Part shown: positions 1 through 7,901 of the stretch, piece after piece | Layout of the letters: each line of letters begins with the position of its first letter | How positions within the stretch are numbered: the stretch's first letter is position 1 | DNA from: Candidatus Thorarchaeota archaeon | GTDB lineage: Archaea; Asgardarchaeota; Thorarchaeia; Thorarchaeales; Thorarchaeaceae | Length of the DNA: 29,297 nt | Reading direction: 5' to 3' | Assembly (NCBI GenBank): GCA_016839345.1 | Contig: JAEOUL010000093.1 | Coordinates: 1-29,297, forward strand | Position numbers and translations under genes: made by a program | The notes under the pieces: generated by a model | Seen by the model: only the letters and a program-made list of their open reading frames with translations | Told to the model about the DNA's origin: nothing | Databases searched by the model: none

Positions 1-212
1 GGACCAAGTGGGTATGTTCTTCCACGAGTAGCCTCAAAAAGAATGTTTCTTATCTCTGATGCTTTAAGGACCTCATCCTCATCAGGTTGTGGATTTCTCT
101 TGATTTCACGAACAAGTTTCCAAAACCGCTTCCGTGTTTCACTAGGAACCTCTTTTGGATTCTGGACAACAATTGAATGTATCTTATCAAGCTCAACCAA
201 ACGATCAGTCAT
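1..212 (-). CDS. Hypothetical protein, N-terminal part only (runs off left edge)
   Basis: An open minus-strand frame begins at an ATG at 212-210 (MTDRLVELDK) and stays open for 70 codons to the window edge, so only the N-terminus is visible. The visible part is charged and probably helical, rich in Lys, Glu and Arg, with no signal peptide, membrane segment or Cys/His motif. It is divergent from the gene at 309, with about 100 bp of AT-rich sequence between the two starts. I do not recognise a family. The overlapping plus-strand frame at 43-228 has Ser/Thr-rich, frameshift-like composition and is taken as its shadow. Confidence 0.6.
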   Translation of the reverse strand, partial: MTDRLVELDKIHSIVVQNPKEVPSETRKRFWKLVREIKRNPQPDEDEVLKASEIRNILFEATRGRTYPLG

Positions 213-308
213 CTACACACATCCCTGATTATAGAGGGTCAAGCCCACTTTTAATCACTTTGAGAAAGATGTGAAGGATACATAAGCTTCCTTGAGAAAA
301 AATAACTG

Positions 309-1085
309 ATGCTCTCTGATGAGATAGAGAGGCGTATCAGTACCCTCTCAAAGTATGATTTAATCGTGACCCAGTTCATTACAGGTTTCTCTAAGAATCA
401 GGAATTACCACAAATCCAATTTGATCGTACCAGTTATCCTGGTGTTGAAGCACATCTATTCACAATTGCTGATGCTGCATCATGGCAACCTGAACTCACA
501 CAATCTCATGATGTTATTCTCTCTGCACCTAGAGATGGATTACCTAGCAATGATTCCTGGACTAGATTGATTACTGCAGCTCAAGACATCTTAGATTCAC
601 TTGAACATTACAGACAGGGATTGAAGCATGGAATCATTCCAAGTTCACACTGGATATATAATGAAATTAAGTGGTATCGAAAGAACTGGAATGGACCTCC
701 CCACGAGATGAGATCTTCAGAATCCTTTCTCTATTTAGTCGATGAATCAATTAGACAACACATAAGGGAACTGAACGATCTTGGATTTCAAACCACTCAG
801 AGCTGTTCAGGGCTTGCAAAAGATCATACAGACAGAAAGGCACATCTTCCATATGTTATGTTTGACGAGCGGATGTATCCAAGATCAAGTGCCCACTTGT
901 TCACTATTGCTGATATCACTGGTTGGATACCATGCTATGGCCCGCATCAATTTGATATCGAGTTCAGGTTGCCTAATGCAGACGGTGCAGAGGGGTTCTG
1001 GGATAGTCTAGTGCAAACAGCTAGAGAGATGGCGTCAATACTTCATGACTATCGAATACGTCACCAAGGTATCCACATTGTCTAA
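309..1085 (+). CDS. Hypothetical protein made of two copies of one domain
   Basis: The 258-residue soluble protein contains an internal duplication. Residues about 3-103 and about 143-250 share the string AHLFTIAD (48-55 and 195-202), a following W-x-P, a His-Asp/Phe-Asp-Ile strand, a Pro-rich turn and an amphipathic helix ending in H(D)YR. Only the second copy carries GFQTTQSCSG (residues 159-168), a Cys-containing motif of the type found in small archaeal proteins of unknown function; in the first copy that place reads VTQFITGF. The ATG at 309 has no clear Shine-Dalgarno, but a TATA-like TACATAAG lies about 27 bp upstream, so a leaderless transcript is likely. The next gene starts 25 bp downstream. 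The function is unknown; one active and one degenerate domain is an inference. Confidence 0.75.
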   Translation: MLSDEIERRISTLSKYDLIVTQFITGFSKNQELPQIQFDRTSYPGVEAHLFTIADAASWQPELTQSHDVILSAPRDGLPSNDSWTRLITAAQDILDSLEHYRQGLKHGIIPSSHWIYNEIKWYRKNWNGPPHEMRSSESFLYLVDESIRQHIRELNDLGFQTTQSCSGLAKDHTDRKAHLPYVMFDERMYPRSSAHLFTIADITGWIPCYGPHQFDIEFRLPNADGAEGFWDSLVQTAREMASILHDYRIRHQGIHIV

Positions 1086-1110
1086 AAGGAACCATGTGTG
1101 TTGAGGTTCT

Positions 1111-1458
1111 GTGCCAATCGACAAAACCTTCCGTGATACATGGAGAGTTGTTGGTCATCATGAAGGACACAATGTGTGGCAATCCATCAATGATGATTCA
1201 ACTGAGATACATGGACGATTAGTTGGAGTAGATGTATCACTGTGCTTTGGTTGTGAGAAGTGCATCACAGCATGTCCAACAAATGTCTTCTCGTATTGGA
1301 CTGACGATGGTGGAAAAGTAGTCGTAGACCCAATACGTGAGTCAGATTGTATTCTCTGTCTTGTATGTGAAATTGTCTGTCCTGTTGAAGCAATAAATAT
1401 CGCAAGAGAGGGTGGTTCTGAGGATACCCTCAAGTCTTTATTACAGGGAAGTCACTAG
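1111..1458 (+). CDS. Two-cluster [4Fe-4S] ferredoxin, partner of acyl-CoA dehydrogenase
   Basis: This 115-residue protein has two complete CxxCxxCxxxCP motifs: C45/C48/C51/C55 and C80/C83/C86/C90. Each should bind a [4Fe-4S] cluster. A 40-residue N-terminal extension precedes the first motif. The start is GTG at 1111, with GAGG at 1103-1106. It ends 15 bp before the acyl-CoA dehydrogenase, so the two are almost certainly cotranscribed. By analogy with FixX-type ferredoxins, which sit beside electron-transfer flavoprotein genes, it may accept electrons derived from acyl-CoA oxidation; that role is inferred from position. No ETF gene is present in the window. Confidence 0.88.
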   Translation: MPIDKTFRDTWRVVGHHEGHNVWQSINDDSTEIHGRLVGVDVSLCFGCEKCITACPTNVFSYWTDDGGKVVVDPIRESDCILCLVCEIVCPVEAINIAREGGSEDTLKSLLQGSH

Positions 1459-1473
1459 TTCTAATGCGAGGTC

Positions 1474-2739
1474 ATGAATGTGTTTGAAGTTTTGCTCAGT
1501 GAAGATGAAAAACGAATCAGAGATGAAGTTCGTGCGTTTGTTCGGGACAAGGTTGACAGAGATCTAATTCTGGCCATGGATGGAAAAACCAAGGAATATC
1601 CATACGAGTTCATTAAAGCTGCAGCCAAGGAGAACCTTCTTGGTTTGCGTTTTCCAAAGGAGTATGGTGGAAGAAACCTAGGATGGGTCTCTGAAATGGT
1701 TGCCATTGAGGAGATTGGGGTTTTGGGAATCGCACTAGGATGTGCGTATTCCTTACCAAGTATTATTGGAGAAGGAATTGAGAAATTTGGCACTCCCGCA
1801 CAAAAGAAGGGATATCTACTACCCACACTTCAGGGTAAGAAGATAGGTGGTGAGGGACTTACTGAACCTAGGGGGGGTTCTGACTTCTTTGGAACCAATA
1901 CAACAGCAGTGAAACAAGGCGATTCTTTCATAATTAATGGTGAGAAGAGATTTGTCGCCGGAGGAATCGGTGCAGACTATTTCCTGATTTATGCAAAAAC
2001 CGATTTCAAAGCAAAACCACATGAGTCACTGAGTGCATTCCTTGTGGACCGCGACATGGGCGTCGAGGTAGAGGAAGAATACGATCTTATGGGTTGTCGT
2101 GGAATGGGCGCTGCTCGAATTGTCATGAGGAATGTGGAAATTCCAGAGGCGAACCTTGTGGGTGAGTTGAATGATGGAAATGCCGTGTTCAATGCGATGA
2201 TGGTTCCAGAAAGGATGACCACTGCAGCAGGTTCGATTGGTATGGGACGAACAGCTATGGAGATTGCAGTCCGATATGCTGACAAACGAGAGGCTTTTGG
2301 TCGTGCAATCAAACGGTTCGAGGGGATCAGTTTCAAGGTAGCTGATTGTACAACACAGCTTGATGCAGCTAGAGGTCTGGTTTATCGAGGAGCGAAAAAG
2401 GCGGATACTGGTGAATGGTGTCGAAAAGAGGTGTCTCAAGCGAAGGTCTTTGCTACTGAAGCAGGTTTTCAAGCAGTCCATGAGGCAATGCAGATTCTTG
2501 GGGGTATTGGTTACACTGATGTATATCCCATAGAGAGATTATATCGTGATGTGCGACTTGCAACTATTTGGACAGGTAGTAACGAGGTTCAGAGACTTAT
2601 CATCCAGAATGAAGTGTTTGGGGAAATTCTCGCAGAGGACAAATCCATCAAGCGGGATGTGGAATTAGACACACCTGGAGCACATAAAATCGCTGAAAAA
2701 GTATATTCCGAGAAACCTGACAAATACTATCCAAAGTGA
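1474..2739 (+). CDS. Acyl-CoA dehydrogenase family flavoprotein
   Basis: The 421-residue protein has the full acyl-CoA dehydrogenase layout: an N-terminal helical domain (about 1-125), a central beta domain with GGEGLTEPRGGSD (125-137) for FAD and substrate, and a C-terminal helical domain with REAFG (272-276) and MQILGGIGYT (339-348). These enzymes oxidise acyl-CoA to enoyl-CoA with FAD. The usual catalytic Glu in the IYEGT-type loop is absent: the loop reads IWTGSNEVQRL (365-375), with Thr at the base position. A Glu at 246 (PERM) falls where isovaleryl-CoA dehydrogenase keeps its helix-G base, so that residue may serve instead. GAGG at 1468-1471 is only 2 nt from this ATG, so the in-frame GTG at 1480 is an alternative start. 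Substrate cannot be assigned. Confidence 0.93.
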   Translation: MNVFEVLLSEDEKRIRDEVRAFVRDKVDRDLILAMDGKTKEYPYEFIKAAAKENLLGLRFPKEYGGRNLGWVSEMVAIEEIGVLGIALGCAYSLPSIIGEGIEKFGTPAQKKGYLLPTLQGKKIGGEGLTEPRGGSDFFGTNTTAVKQGDSFIINGEKRFVAGGIGADYFLIYAKTDFKAKPHESLSAFLVDRDMGVEVEEEYDLMGCRGMGAARIVMRNVEIPEANLVGELNDGNAVFNAMMVPERMTTAAGSIGMGRTAMEIAVRYADKREAFGRAIKRFEGISFKVADCTTQLDAARGLVYRGAKKADTGEWCRKEVSQAKVFATEAGFQAVHEAMQILGGIGYTDVYPIERLYRDVRLATIWTGSNEVQRLIIQNEVFGEILAEDKSIKRDVELDTPGAHKIAEKVYSEKPDKYYPK

Positions 2740-2795
2740 ACTATTCTACTCATTATTGCTCACTAGCCGCATCAGCATGGAAGCATCAACACAGT

Positions 2796-2815
2796 TAAAT
2801 ATAGTTAATACTAAA
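2796..2815 (+). promoter_or_regulatory. AT-rich TATA-like promoter for the small zinc-ribbon gene
   Basis: A run of TTAAATATAGTTAATA lies about 40-60 bp before the ATG at 2858. It matches an archaeal TATA element in composition and would give a short leader that keeps the GGTGAT ribosome site. It separates the zinc-ribbon gene from the acyl-CoA dehydrogenase. Assignment is by pattern only. Confidence 0.35.
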
Positions 2816-2857
2816 TCATCCCAGACTCGAGATTTCTCTCGAGAGGTGATTTTGATA

Positions 2858-3025
2858 ATGCGACAATTGGTATGTAAAAAATGTGGGGCTAAAGTATCCG
2901 TACCAGTTCATTGCGGAAGAGAGATGCACATGGAAGGTGACCAACTAGTCTGCTGGATGGGACCCGCCTGTGGGCATCAAGATGTTCCCGAGCACTGCGG
3001 AACTGCCATGGCTCTAAGAGAATAA
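2858..3025 (+). CDS. Small zinc-ribbon-like protein (55 aa)
   Basis: The start is set at the ATG at 2858 because GAGAGGTGAT (2841-2850) lies 7 nt upstream; a longer frame from 2756 would add 34 residues of low-quality sequence. The protein reads MRQLVCKKCGAKVSVPVHCG and so on, with CxxC (C6, C9), H18-C19, C32 and C38, then HCG near the end. This looks like two knuckles of one small metal-binding fold, probably zinc. The VPVHCG/VPEHCG duplication suggests an internal repeat. Similar tiny Cys/His proteins occur in archaea without known function. It sits between an acyl-CoA dehydrogenase and a nitroreductase. Confidence 0.75.
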   Translation: MRQLVCKKCGAKVSVPVHCGREMHMEGDQLVCWMGPACGHQDVPEHCGTAMALRE

Positions 3026-3040
3026 AAGCGAAAGGAAATT

Positions 3041-3598
3041 GTGGGGTTCAATTTTATGATTCTAGAAGAGATTATGAAGCGACGTAGTGGACGCGCTTTT
3101 TCAGATAAACCGATATCAGATGAGATGCTTAATTCAATCCTAGAAGCAGGCAGATGGGCACCATCATGCGCGAATACTCAAGCGTGGAATTTTGTTGTTC
3201 TTCGTGAACCAAATGTCCTAGCAAAGGCACATGAAGCCCTAAGCAGAGGTAATGCTTATGCAAAAGCAGCGCCTATCATGATCCTTGTTGCTGCGAAAGA
3301 GGATGGTGGGTGTTCATCTCATGGTCTTCCTTACTTTGCAATGGATGTTGGTCTTGCAGTTGAGAATATGCTACTTCAAACTGTTCACCTGGGTCTCATG
3401 GGGCATCCAACTGCAGGATGGAATGAAGACATGTTGAAAGAGATTACTGGGATGCCAGATGAGTATCGTATTTTGACTGTGGTATTCATTGGTTACGAGG
3501 GTGATCCCGAAATGCTTGATGAGCGATCGAGGGAGAAGGAAAAGGCACCTCGAAAAAGAAGAGAACTTTCTGAGATTGTCCATTGGAATCGCTGGTAA
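3041..3598 (+). CDS. Nitroreductase family NAD(P)H-dependent FMN oxidoreductase
   Basis: The 185-residue protein shows the nitroreductase signature near its start: a MKRRSGRAF segment for FMN phosphate binding, then the conserved ILEAGRWAPSCANTQAW helix and strand (about 34-50). Later it has MDVGLAVENMLLQ and GLMGHPTAGW, typical of the second FMN contact. Members are dimeric flavoproteins that reduce nitro, quinone or flavin substrates with NAD(P)H. The start could be GTG at 3041 (AAGGAAA 3 nt upstream) or ATG at 3056; the latter leaves the shorter N-terminus usual in the family. It is 15 bp after the zinc-ribbon gene and probably cotranscribed. Confidence 0.9.
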   Translation: MGFNFMILEEIMKRRSGRAFSDKPISDEMLNSILEAGRWAPSCANTQAWNFVVLREPNVLAKAHEALSRGNAYAKAAPIMILVAAKEDGGCSSHGLPYFAMDVGLAVENMLLQTVHLGLMGHPTAGWNEDMLKEITGMPDEYRILTVVFIGYEGDPEMLDERSREKEKAPRKRRELSEIVHWNRW

Positions 3599-3668
3599 CA
3601 CTATACTGCTCCCATGAAAGTTTTAATGAATATATGACACATTAATCTTCATAATAGGAGGAGAACAG

Positions 3669-4052
3669 ATGCAAGGCACAACCCTTGATATGGCCCTCCT
3701 AGGAGTTCCTGGGATACTCATAGGTCTATTACTCGGGTACACAATTGGAGGATCTGAAAGGTTTAGGACTATTGATAGAATTGGTATTGGAATAATATCC
3801 AGCATCTTTGCAGGAGTAATCACTACGGTGGTCCTGATTATTTATTTCTCTCTAACGGCATATGAGGCTATTTTCATTATCCTCTCATATTTTGGAGGGT
3901 ATTTTTTGGGGGCGGCTTCGAATTGGGCTCCCACTCCTGAAAAGCCACCTAAACGACATATCGTGTATGAACCCGATGATGATGATGACGAGGCATTTGA
4001 TCGAGAAATCGAAGATGCTCTACGTGGCAAACATAAATCCAACAAGAGTTAA
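3669..4052 (+). CDS. Small multi-pass membrane protein with acidic tail
   Basis: The ATG at 3669 follows a strong AGGAGGAG site (3656-3663). The first 90 residues hold three hydrophobic stretches (about 8-25, 40-60 and 64-82), predicted to be membrane helices. The C-terminal 35 residues are soluble and start with an Asp run (DDDDDEAFD), then a basic end. No enzyme motif is visible. It ends about 50 bp before the true start of the next membrane protein, so the two may form one transcript. Function unknown. Confidence 0.75.
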   Translation: MQGTTLDMALLGVPGILIGLLLGYTIGGSERFRTIDRIGIGIISSIFAGVITTVVLIIYFSLTAYEAIFIILSYFGGYFLGAASNWAPTPEKPPKRHIVYEPDDDDDEAFDREIEDALRGKHKSNKS

Positions 4053-4105
4053 AGGCAGCAACTATAGTGGTTCTTCTGAATCGAACCTTGAGGAGGTATG
4101 AAACA

Positions 4106-5329
4106 TTGCGAAGGACTCTACCACATTTTCTGATTATGATTACAATTACTTGTCTTCTATGGTCAACTGTTATGCTACCGGCACAAGGTGCACCCCCTGC
4201 TGGATGGAGCGGAGATACCAGCCTCGGGTTTTTACTTGAAGTAAATGGACTGGATGTTGCGAATCCTATCCCGCTAGATGTGTCCGGTGATGTTGAAATA
4301 AACGTGACAATTTCGACAGGGACCAATTTGACAATCCACTCAGCCAAGTTTACAATGCTCTACTTAGCTATCCCAATCATCGACCCACCCCCATTTGACA
4401 TGAGTGTTTATGGAGAAATTCCCGATAACACAACATCAAGCATGTCATTGGGAACAATACCACTTGGCTCTCTTTTCAGCTACGGCAACCTAACTTTGAT
4501 CTCCGGTACAATTACTGGGTCCTTCTCCTTTACATATTCAAATTCAACAACCCCTGGTGTGAATAAGACCGTCAGTGAAGACTTTGTACTTCAAATTGGA
4601 GAAAGTGGAATTGGGGCGATTATGTCTGTAAGCGGACTCATTACTGCAGGATTCACTGTAATGTCTGTTTTCACACTGATTATGTCACTTGATGAGTTCC
4701 AACAGGGTATTATGGCAGCTCGAAAAATGCGTGGAGCAAAGAGAGGTTCAGATGTTGGAATCTTTCCAAGAGCTGTAGTACTCAGAAGAAAGCCGAAAAA
4801 AGGTGCTGAAACAATTGACAAGGATGAACTCACAAGAAGGGTTAGCCAAGCGGCAAGTAGTGCTTGGGATGGTAAACGTTGTCCCCAGTGTGGTAAGAAG
4901 TGGAAGAAAGATTCTCCGAGCTGTGGTAAATGTGGTATTGACACAGGAGCTGCTGTTCTTCACTTCTCTGCTGATATTGCAGAGTATGCTCCTAAGGCTT
5001 TGAGAGTTGTAAAACCAAAGTCAAAGATTACGGTAGGCCAGCTTGGTAAAAAACTCAGACTTAAACCAGACAAAGCTGGAGCACTTGCTGCCGCCTTGGT
5101 CGATATGGGTGCTCTTCAGACAAAGACAGTAAAGATTCCGTTGAAGAAAGTGGCATTCTCTGGAATGTCTTTAGCAGGTGCATATTGGTCTTGGATGCAG
5201 ATGATAGGTGGTGCCACACCCGATTGGGTTGCAGTATTACTTACCACTGCTGGAGGTCTCGTAGTATCAGTTCTTATTGGATACTTCATGGCGTTCTTGG
5301 CAAGAATGGATCCTCTTGGGTACGACTAA
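4106..5329 (+). CDS. Secreted/membrane protein: ectodomain, zinc ribbon, winged-helix-like domain
   Basis: The start is placed at TTG 4106 because AGGAGGT (4091-4097) is 8 nt upstream and the protein then begins with a clean signal peptide (MRRTLPHFLIMITITCLLW). The frame is open back to 4067. In the 407-residue protein, residues 30-165 form an extracellular, beta-rich region with many N-x-S/T sequons. A membrane helix follows at about 168-195, then a basic linker. A zinc ribbon has C259/C262/C273/C276. A region at about 306-345 resembles a winged helix (ITVGQLGKKLRLKPDKAGAL). Two hydrophobic helices lie near the C-terminus. This layout suggests a surface sensor with an intracellular regulatory part; ligand and target are unknown. 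Confidence 0.75.
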   Translation: MRRTLPHFLIMITITCLLWSTVMLPAQGAPPAGWSGDTSLGFLLEVNGLDVANPIPLDVSGDVEINVTISTGTNLTIHSAKFTMLYLAIPIIDPPPFDMSVYGEIPDNTTSSMSLGTIPLGSLFSYGNLTLISGTITGSFSFTYSNSTTPGVNKTVSEDFVLQIGESGIGAIMSVSGLITAGFTVMSVFTLIMSLDEFQQGIMAARKMRGAKRGSDVGIFPRAVVLRRKPKKGAETIDKDELTRRVSQAASSAWDGKRCPQCGKKWKKDSPSCGKCGIDTGAAVLHFSADIAEYAPKALRVVKPKSKITVGQLGKKLRLKPDKAGALAAALVDMGALQTKTVKIPLKKVAFSGMSLAGAYWSWMQMIGGATPDWVAVLLTTAGGLVVSVLIGYFMAFLARMDPLGYD

Positions 5330-5403
5330 AAATGCGGAACTGAGTTGAGTTCTTTCTGACTCGAATCATCCCTTTCTTTCTCCTAGATAGAAATGACAGG
5401 TTG

Positions 5404-5934
5404 TTACGAAATCGACTTTTCGAGTTCTCTGTAAATTTTCTTCTCTAGTTCATATAGTTCCTGGCGTGCTGTTTCATCTAATTTTTCTATCAATCTTCTT
5501 CTGCACGTGAGTATGAAATCTGTGTCAGAGTCGCCTACTCGGATATCACCAATTCCAATCTTCTTATCGCTAACCTTCAAACGACCTGCAATTCGTCTTT
5601 TAGCGCTTTTTTCCTTTCCCACAATCTCAAGAACATCAATATCTGCAAACCTGAAAATCTCTGAGTTGCTCTTGGGATGTATTGCTTCAGGAACTTCATC
5701 CAGACCACAATATTCCAGTCCTACCATGAGTTCCTTTACCATTCGGGCATCTACATCTGTTTCAAAGCTGCATCTGATTGATCTGGCCCAAGTACCACCG
5801 ACTGCCTGCGAGGAAACCCAATCTCTCTCTAATTGCTTGGAATGTGTTAGGTTGGACATCACAAGGATTATTCGCTTGAAATTTTCCTCATAGAAACCAT
5901 TTGCATCAAAGCAGTCAATTAGGATATGTTTCAT
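5404..5934 (-). CDS. Hypothetical protein
   Basis: This is a 176-residue soluble protein if it starts at ATG 5934 (MKHILIDCFDANG); the frame extends to GTG 5952, but that codon lies inside the GGTGAGG site (5948-5954), which is better read as the ribosome site. The sequence begins with a beta strand and Asp residues, has a central beta-rich part with IRVGDSDTDFIL, and ends in a charged helix. No known motif is recognised. It is convergent with the gene ending at 5329 and divergent from the phosphoesterase at 6077. Confidence 0.7.
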   Translation of the reverse strand: MKHILIDCFDANGFYEENFKRIILVMSNLTHSKQLERDWVSSQAVGGTWARSIRCSFETDVDARMVKELMVGLEYCGLDEVPEAIHPKSNSEIFRFADIDVLEIVGKEKSAKRRIAGRLKVSDKKIGIGDIRVGDSDTDFILTCRRRLIEKLDETARQELYELEKKIYRELEKSIS

Positions 5935-6076
5935 GCTTGACAAATACCTCACCTGAGTATGATTACGAGGAACACACTTTTACCAGTCTGAGTTATACTC
6001 CCCAACAGATAAATCCAATGATGAACATAGCTATTTGAATTAACTATTTAAAGACCATCAAGGGAGGTGTGTTGAT

Positions 6077-7180
6077 ATGAGTTTACGACGCGGCAAGAAG
6101 TTCTCTATCAAAGTTGAAGACATTGAAGCATATCTGCAGCAGAATCAGACCGTTGAATTTGCGGGTAGTGGTGACCCTCATGAAGAGAAAGGTAAGGTAA
6201 GGTTACTCCTGGAAAACCTTCATGATTGTACTCCTGATATTCTCATATTCGATGGTGACTATTTGGCTGAACCCGCTTACCTAAAAGCTGAGGCTGATTT
6301 ATCAATCATTGCAAAAGAATCAGTTGAAAAACTGACTGACCTTTTAAAAACTTTGGAGGACTCGCCTGCTCCCACATTTTGTGTAGCAGGCAATTACGAA
6401 ATGTTTGGCACTACTGCAGAAGCGGTAGAAGCAATCGGTATAGACAAGTTACGTGATATCGGTTGTGACAAATCATCCCCGTCCCGAATTGATAATATTC
6501 ATCCAGACGAGATATACATGAATCTTCAAAGCAAAAGAAAAACTTGGCCTGGAGGGATCTTCAAAGAGAAAGGATTTGCTTTTATTGGAGTTGAGGGGTC
6601 GAACCCCATCAACCATACATTCCCGGGAGAGCGATCTGAAGAGAATCTTAGATGGGCGATTGATGATGCAGTTTCTCGAGCAGATATTAGACCCGAAAAC
6701 ACAATCATTGCAACTCACAGTCCTCCTTATGGTATGAGAGACCGTCTTGGTCGATTTGGAGTACCTCCACATCTATGGGGAGAAAATAAGGGAAGTACAG
6801 CTCTTCGCAAATATTCTGATGAATATAGACCATTCCTAATCTTGGTTGGTCACATCCATGAGGCTTTTGGAACGTATATCAGCATAAAACGGACAGACGA
6901 GAATGGACAGATTGTTGAGGAAAAATATGATATCGATTTTGGCAACCGTACAAAAGTCACAATTGGATATGACACCTCTAAGACTTCGATTTCAATCACC
7001 CTCAACAAGGGTACCCTTGAGTATTGGAATTGGTCTCGAGTACGAATTGTTGAAGAGGGTACTGAACGTATCATTGACATTGAGGGTGAATGGTTAGAAA
7101 GAACGGGGAAAAAGAAGAAATTCAAGAAGATAAACGAATTGATAGACTTTGACGGTGTACTAGCTGCAAAGCTAGGCTAA
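6077..7180 (+). CDS. Calcineurin-like metallophosphoesterase
   Basis: The 367-residue protein carries the ordered metal motifs of the family: GDPH (D33, H35), DGD (D59, D61), GNYE (N106), THSPP (H214) and GHIHEAFG (H259, H261). These should bind two metal ions and cleave phosphoester bonds. The usual His in GNHE/D, which protonates the leaving group, is Tyr here (Y107). A C-terminal beta domain of about 90 residues follows the core. GGGAGGTG (6062-6069) precedes the ATG at 6077. It is transcribed away from the unknown gene at 5404. Substrate unknown. Confidence 0.88.
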   Translation: MSLRRGKKFSIKVEDIEAYLQQNQTVEFAGSGDPHEEKGKVRLLLENLHDCTPDILIFDGDYLAEPAYLKAEADLSIIAKESVEKLTDLLKTLEDSPAPTFCVAGNYEMFGTTAEAVEAIGIDKLRDIGCDKSSPSRIDNIHPDEIYMNLQSKRKTWPGGIFKEKGFAFIGVEGSNPINHTFPGERSEENLRWAIDDAVSRADIRPENTIIATHSPPYGMRDRLGRFGVPPHLWGENKGSTALRKYSDEYRPFLILVGHIHEAFGTYISIKRTDENGQIVEEKYDIDFGNRTKVTIGYDTSKTSISITLNKGTLEYWNWSRVRIVEEGTERIIDIEGEWLERTGKKKKFKKINELIDFDGVLAAKLG

Positions 7181-7190
7181 GCCCGAAAAG

Positions 7191-7213
7191 TAATTGGACT
7201 AATTCCCCAATTA
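7191..7213. terminator. Hairpin between convergent stops
   Basis: TAATTGG (7191-7197) and CCAATTA (7207-7213) form a 7-bp stem with a 9-nt loop, sitting exactly between the stop at 7178-7180 and the stop of the opposing gene at 7217-7219. T-rich sequence flanks it. A bidirectional terminator is the simplest reading. Confidence 0.5.
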
Positions 7214-7216
7214 TTC

Positions 7217-7624
7217 TCAACTACGACGCAATTCCGGAAAGACGTATCGGTCAGTCTGTTCACGTTTTTCAACCATTTTTTGCTTTATCATCCATCCCAG
7301 TAGTTGGACTATCTTATCTTCGGGAAGCCCCAATTTCTGTTGAATGAAATCAACCTTCAATGTACCACCATGATCAGATGCAAGAACTATGATTGCTTCA
7401 GCACGTCTCATATCTCTAGTAGGTACTAGAAATAGAAGTAGAATGGCAAATGAGAGAAACAAACTTGATTGAACACTCGCCCAACCCGGCTCGGTTGGAC
7501 CATATACAATATATCCTACCAGTCCTGCAAGACCAAGAGCAACGATAGTTATAATTGCAAATGAATAGTATCTGTATCTCCTTCTCCGTACTTTTCTCGT
7601 GAGCGAATCTAATCTTTGTGACAT
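7217..7624 (-). CDS. Membrane protein with C-terminal winged-helix-like domain
   Basis: The start is taken at ATG 7624; a TATA-like TTTTTTTAAG (7657-7648) lies about 28 bp upstream and there is no ribosome site, so the mRNA is probably leaderless. A very basic N-terminus (KVRRRRYRYY) leads into two membrane helices (about residues 20-42 and 53-68). The last 65 residues are soluble and helical, with LKVDFIQQKLGLPEDKIVQLLGWMIKQKMVEKR, split here as a typical helix-turn-helix plus wing. Archaea often have such membrane-anchored winged-helix proteins, thought to be regulators. The ligand and DNA site are unknown. Confidence 0.75.
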   Translation of the reverse strand: MSQRLDSLTRKVRRRRYRYYSFAIITIVALGLAGLVGYIVYGPTEPGWASVQSSLFLSFAILLLFLVPTRDMRRAEAIIVLASDHGGTLKVDFIQQKLGLPEDKIVQLLGWMIKQKMVEKREQTDRYVFPELRRS

Positions 7625-7674
7625 ATAGTACAAACAACCTAGTCCTACTTAAAAAAAGGGGGTATGTGGTTAGG

Positions 7675-7899
7675 TCACTGAGGACGACGCAACCACATAA
7701 TGTACAGGAACATGAATAGTAAGCCGTATGTTAGAGTCAGGTCCAGAATGAATGATACGGCGGCTCCTAGTTGTGCGCCGATATACACCATCCAAACTGC
7801 AAAGACTGAGCCGACTATTGCGACTAGAATCAAGATGATGAGTCCACCTCTCATTCCAAATCGCTCCCAAGGGCCAAAAATGATGTCAAATAGTCCCAT
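7675..7899 (-). CDS. Tiny two-helix membrane protein next to symporter
   Basis: The 74-residue protein has two hydrophobic helices (about 20-40 and 46-66) and ends WLRRPQ. Its ATG at 7899 is 2 bp after the stop of the symporter, with a GGGGG run inside the symporter end as ribosome site, so it is translated as part of the same operon. Bacterial and archaeal neurotransmitter-type symporters are often followed by very small membrane proteins; an accessory role is inferred from position only. Confidence 0.8.
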   Translation of the reverse strand: MGLFDIIFGPWERFGMRGGLIILILVAIVGSVFAVWMVYIGAQLGAAVSFILDLTLTYGLLFMFLYIMWLRRPQ

Positions 7900-7901
7900 T
7901 T

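Noticed and set aside
1158..1433. 91-codon minus-strand frame over the ferredoxin
   Set aside because: It is the shadow of the plus-strand gene, whose eight Cys motif is unambiguous.
4067..4105. GTG start at 4067 for the membrane protein
   Set aside because: TTG 4106 has AGGAGGT at 8 nt and directly begins a signal peptide; the upstream codons have neither.
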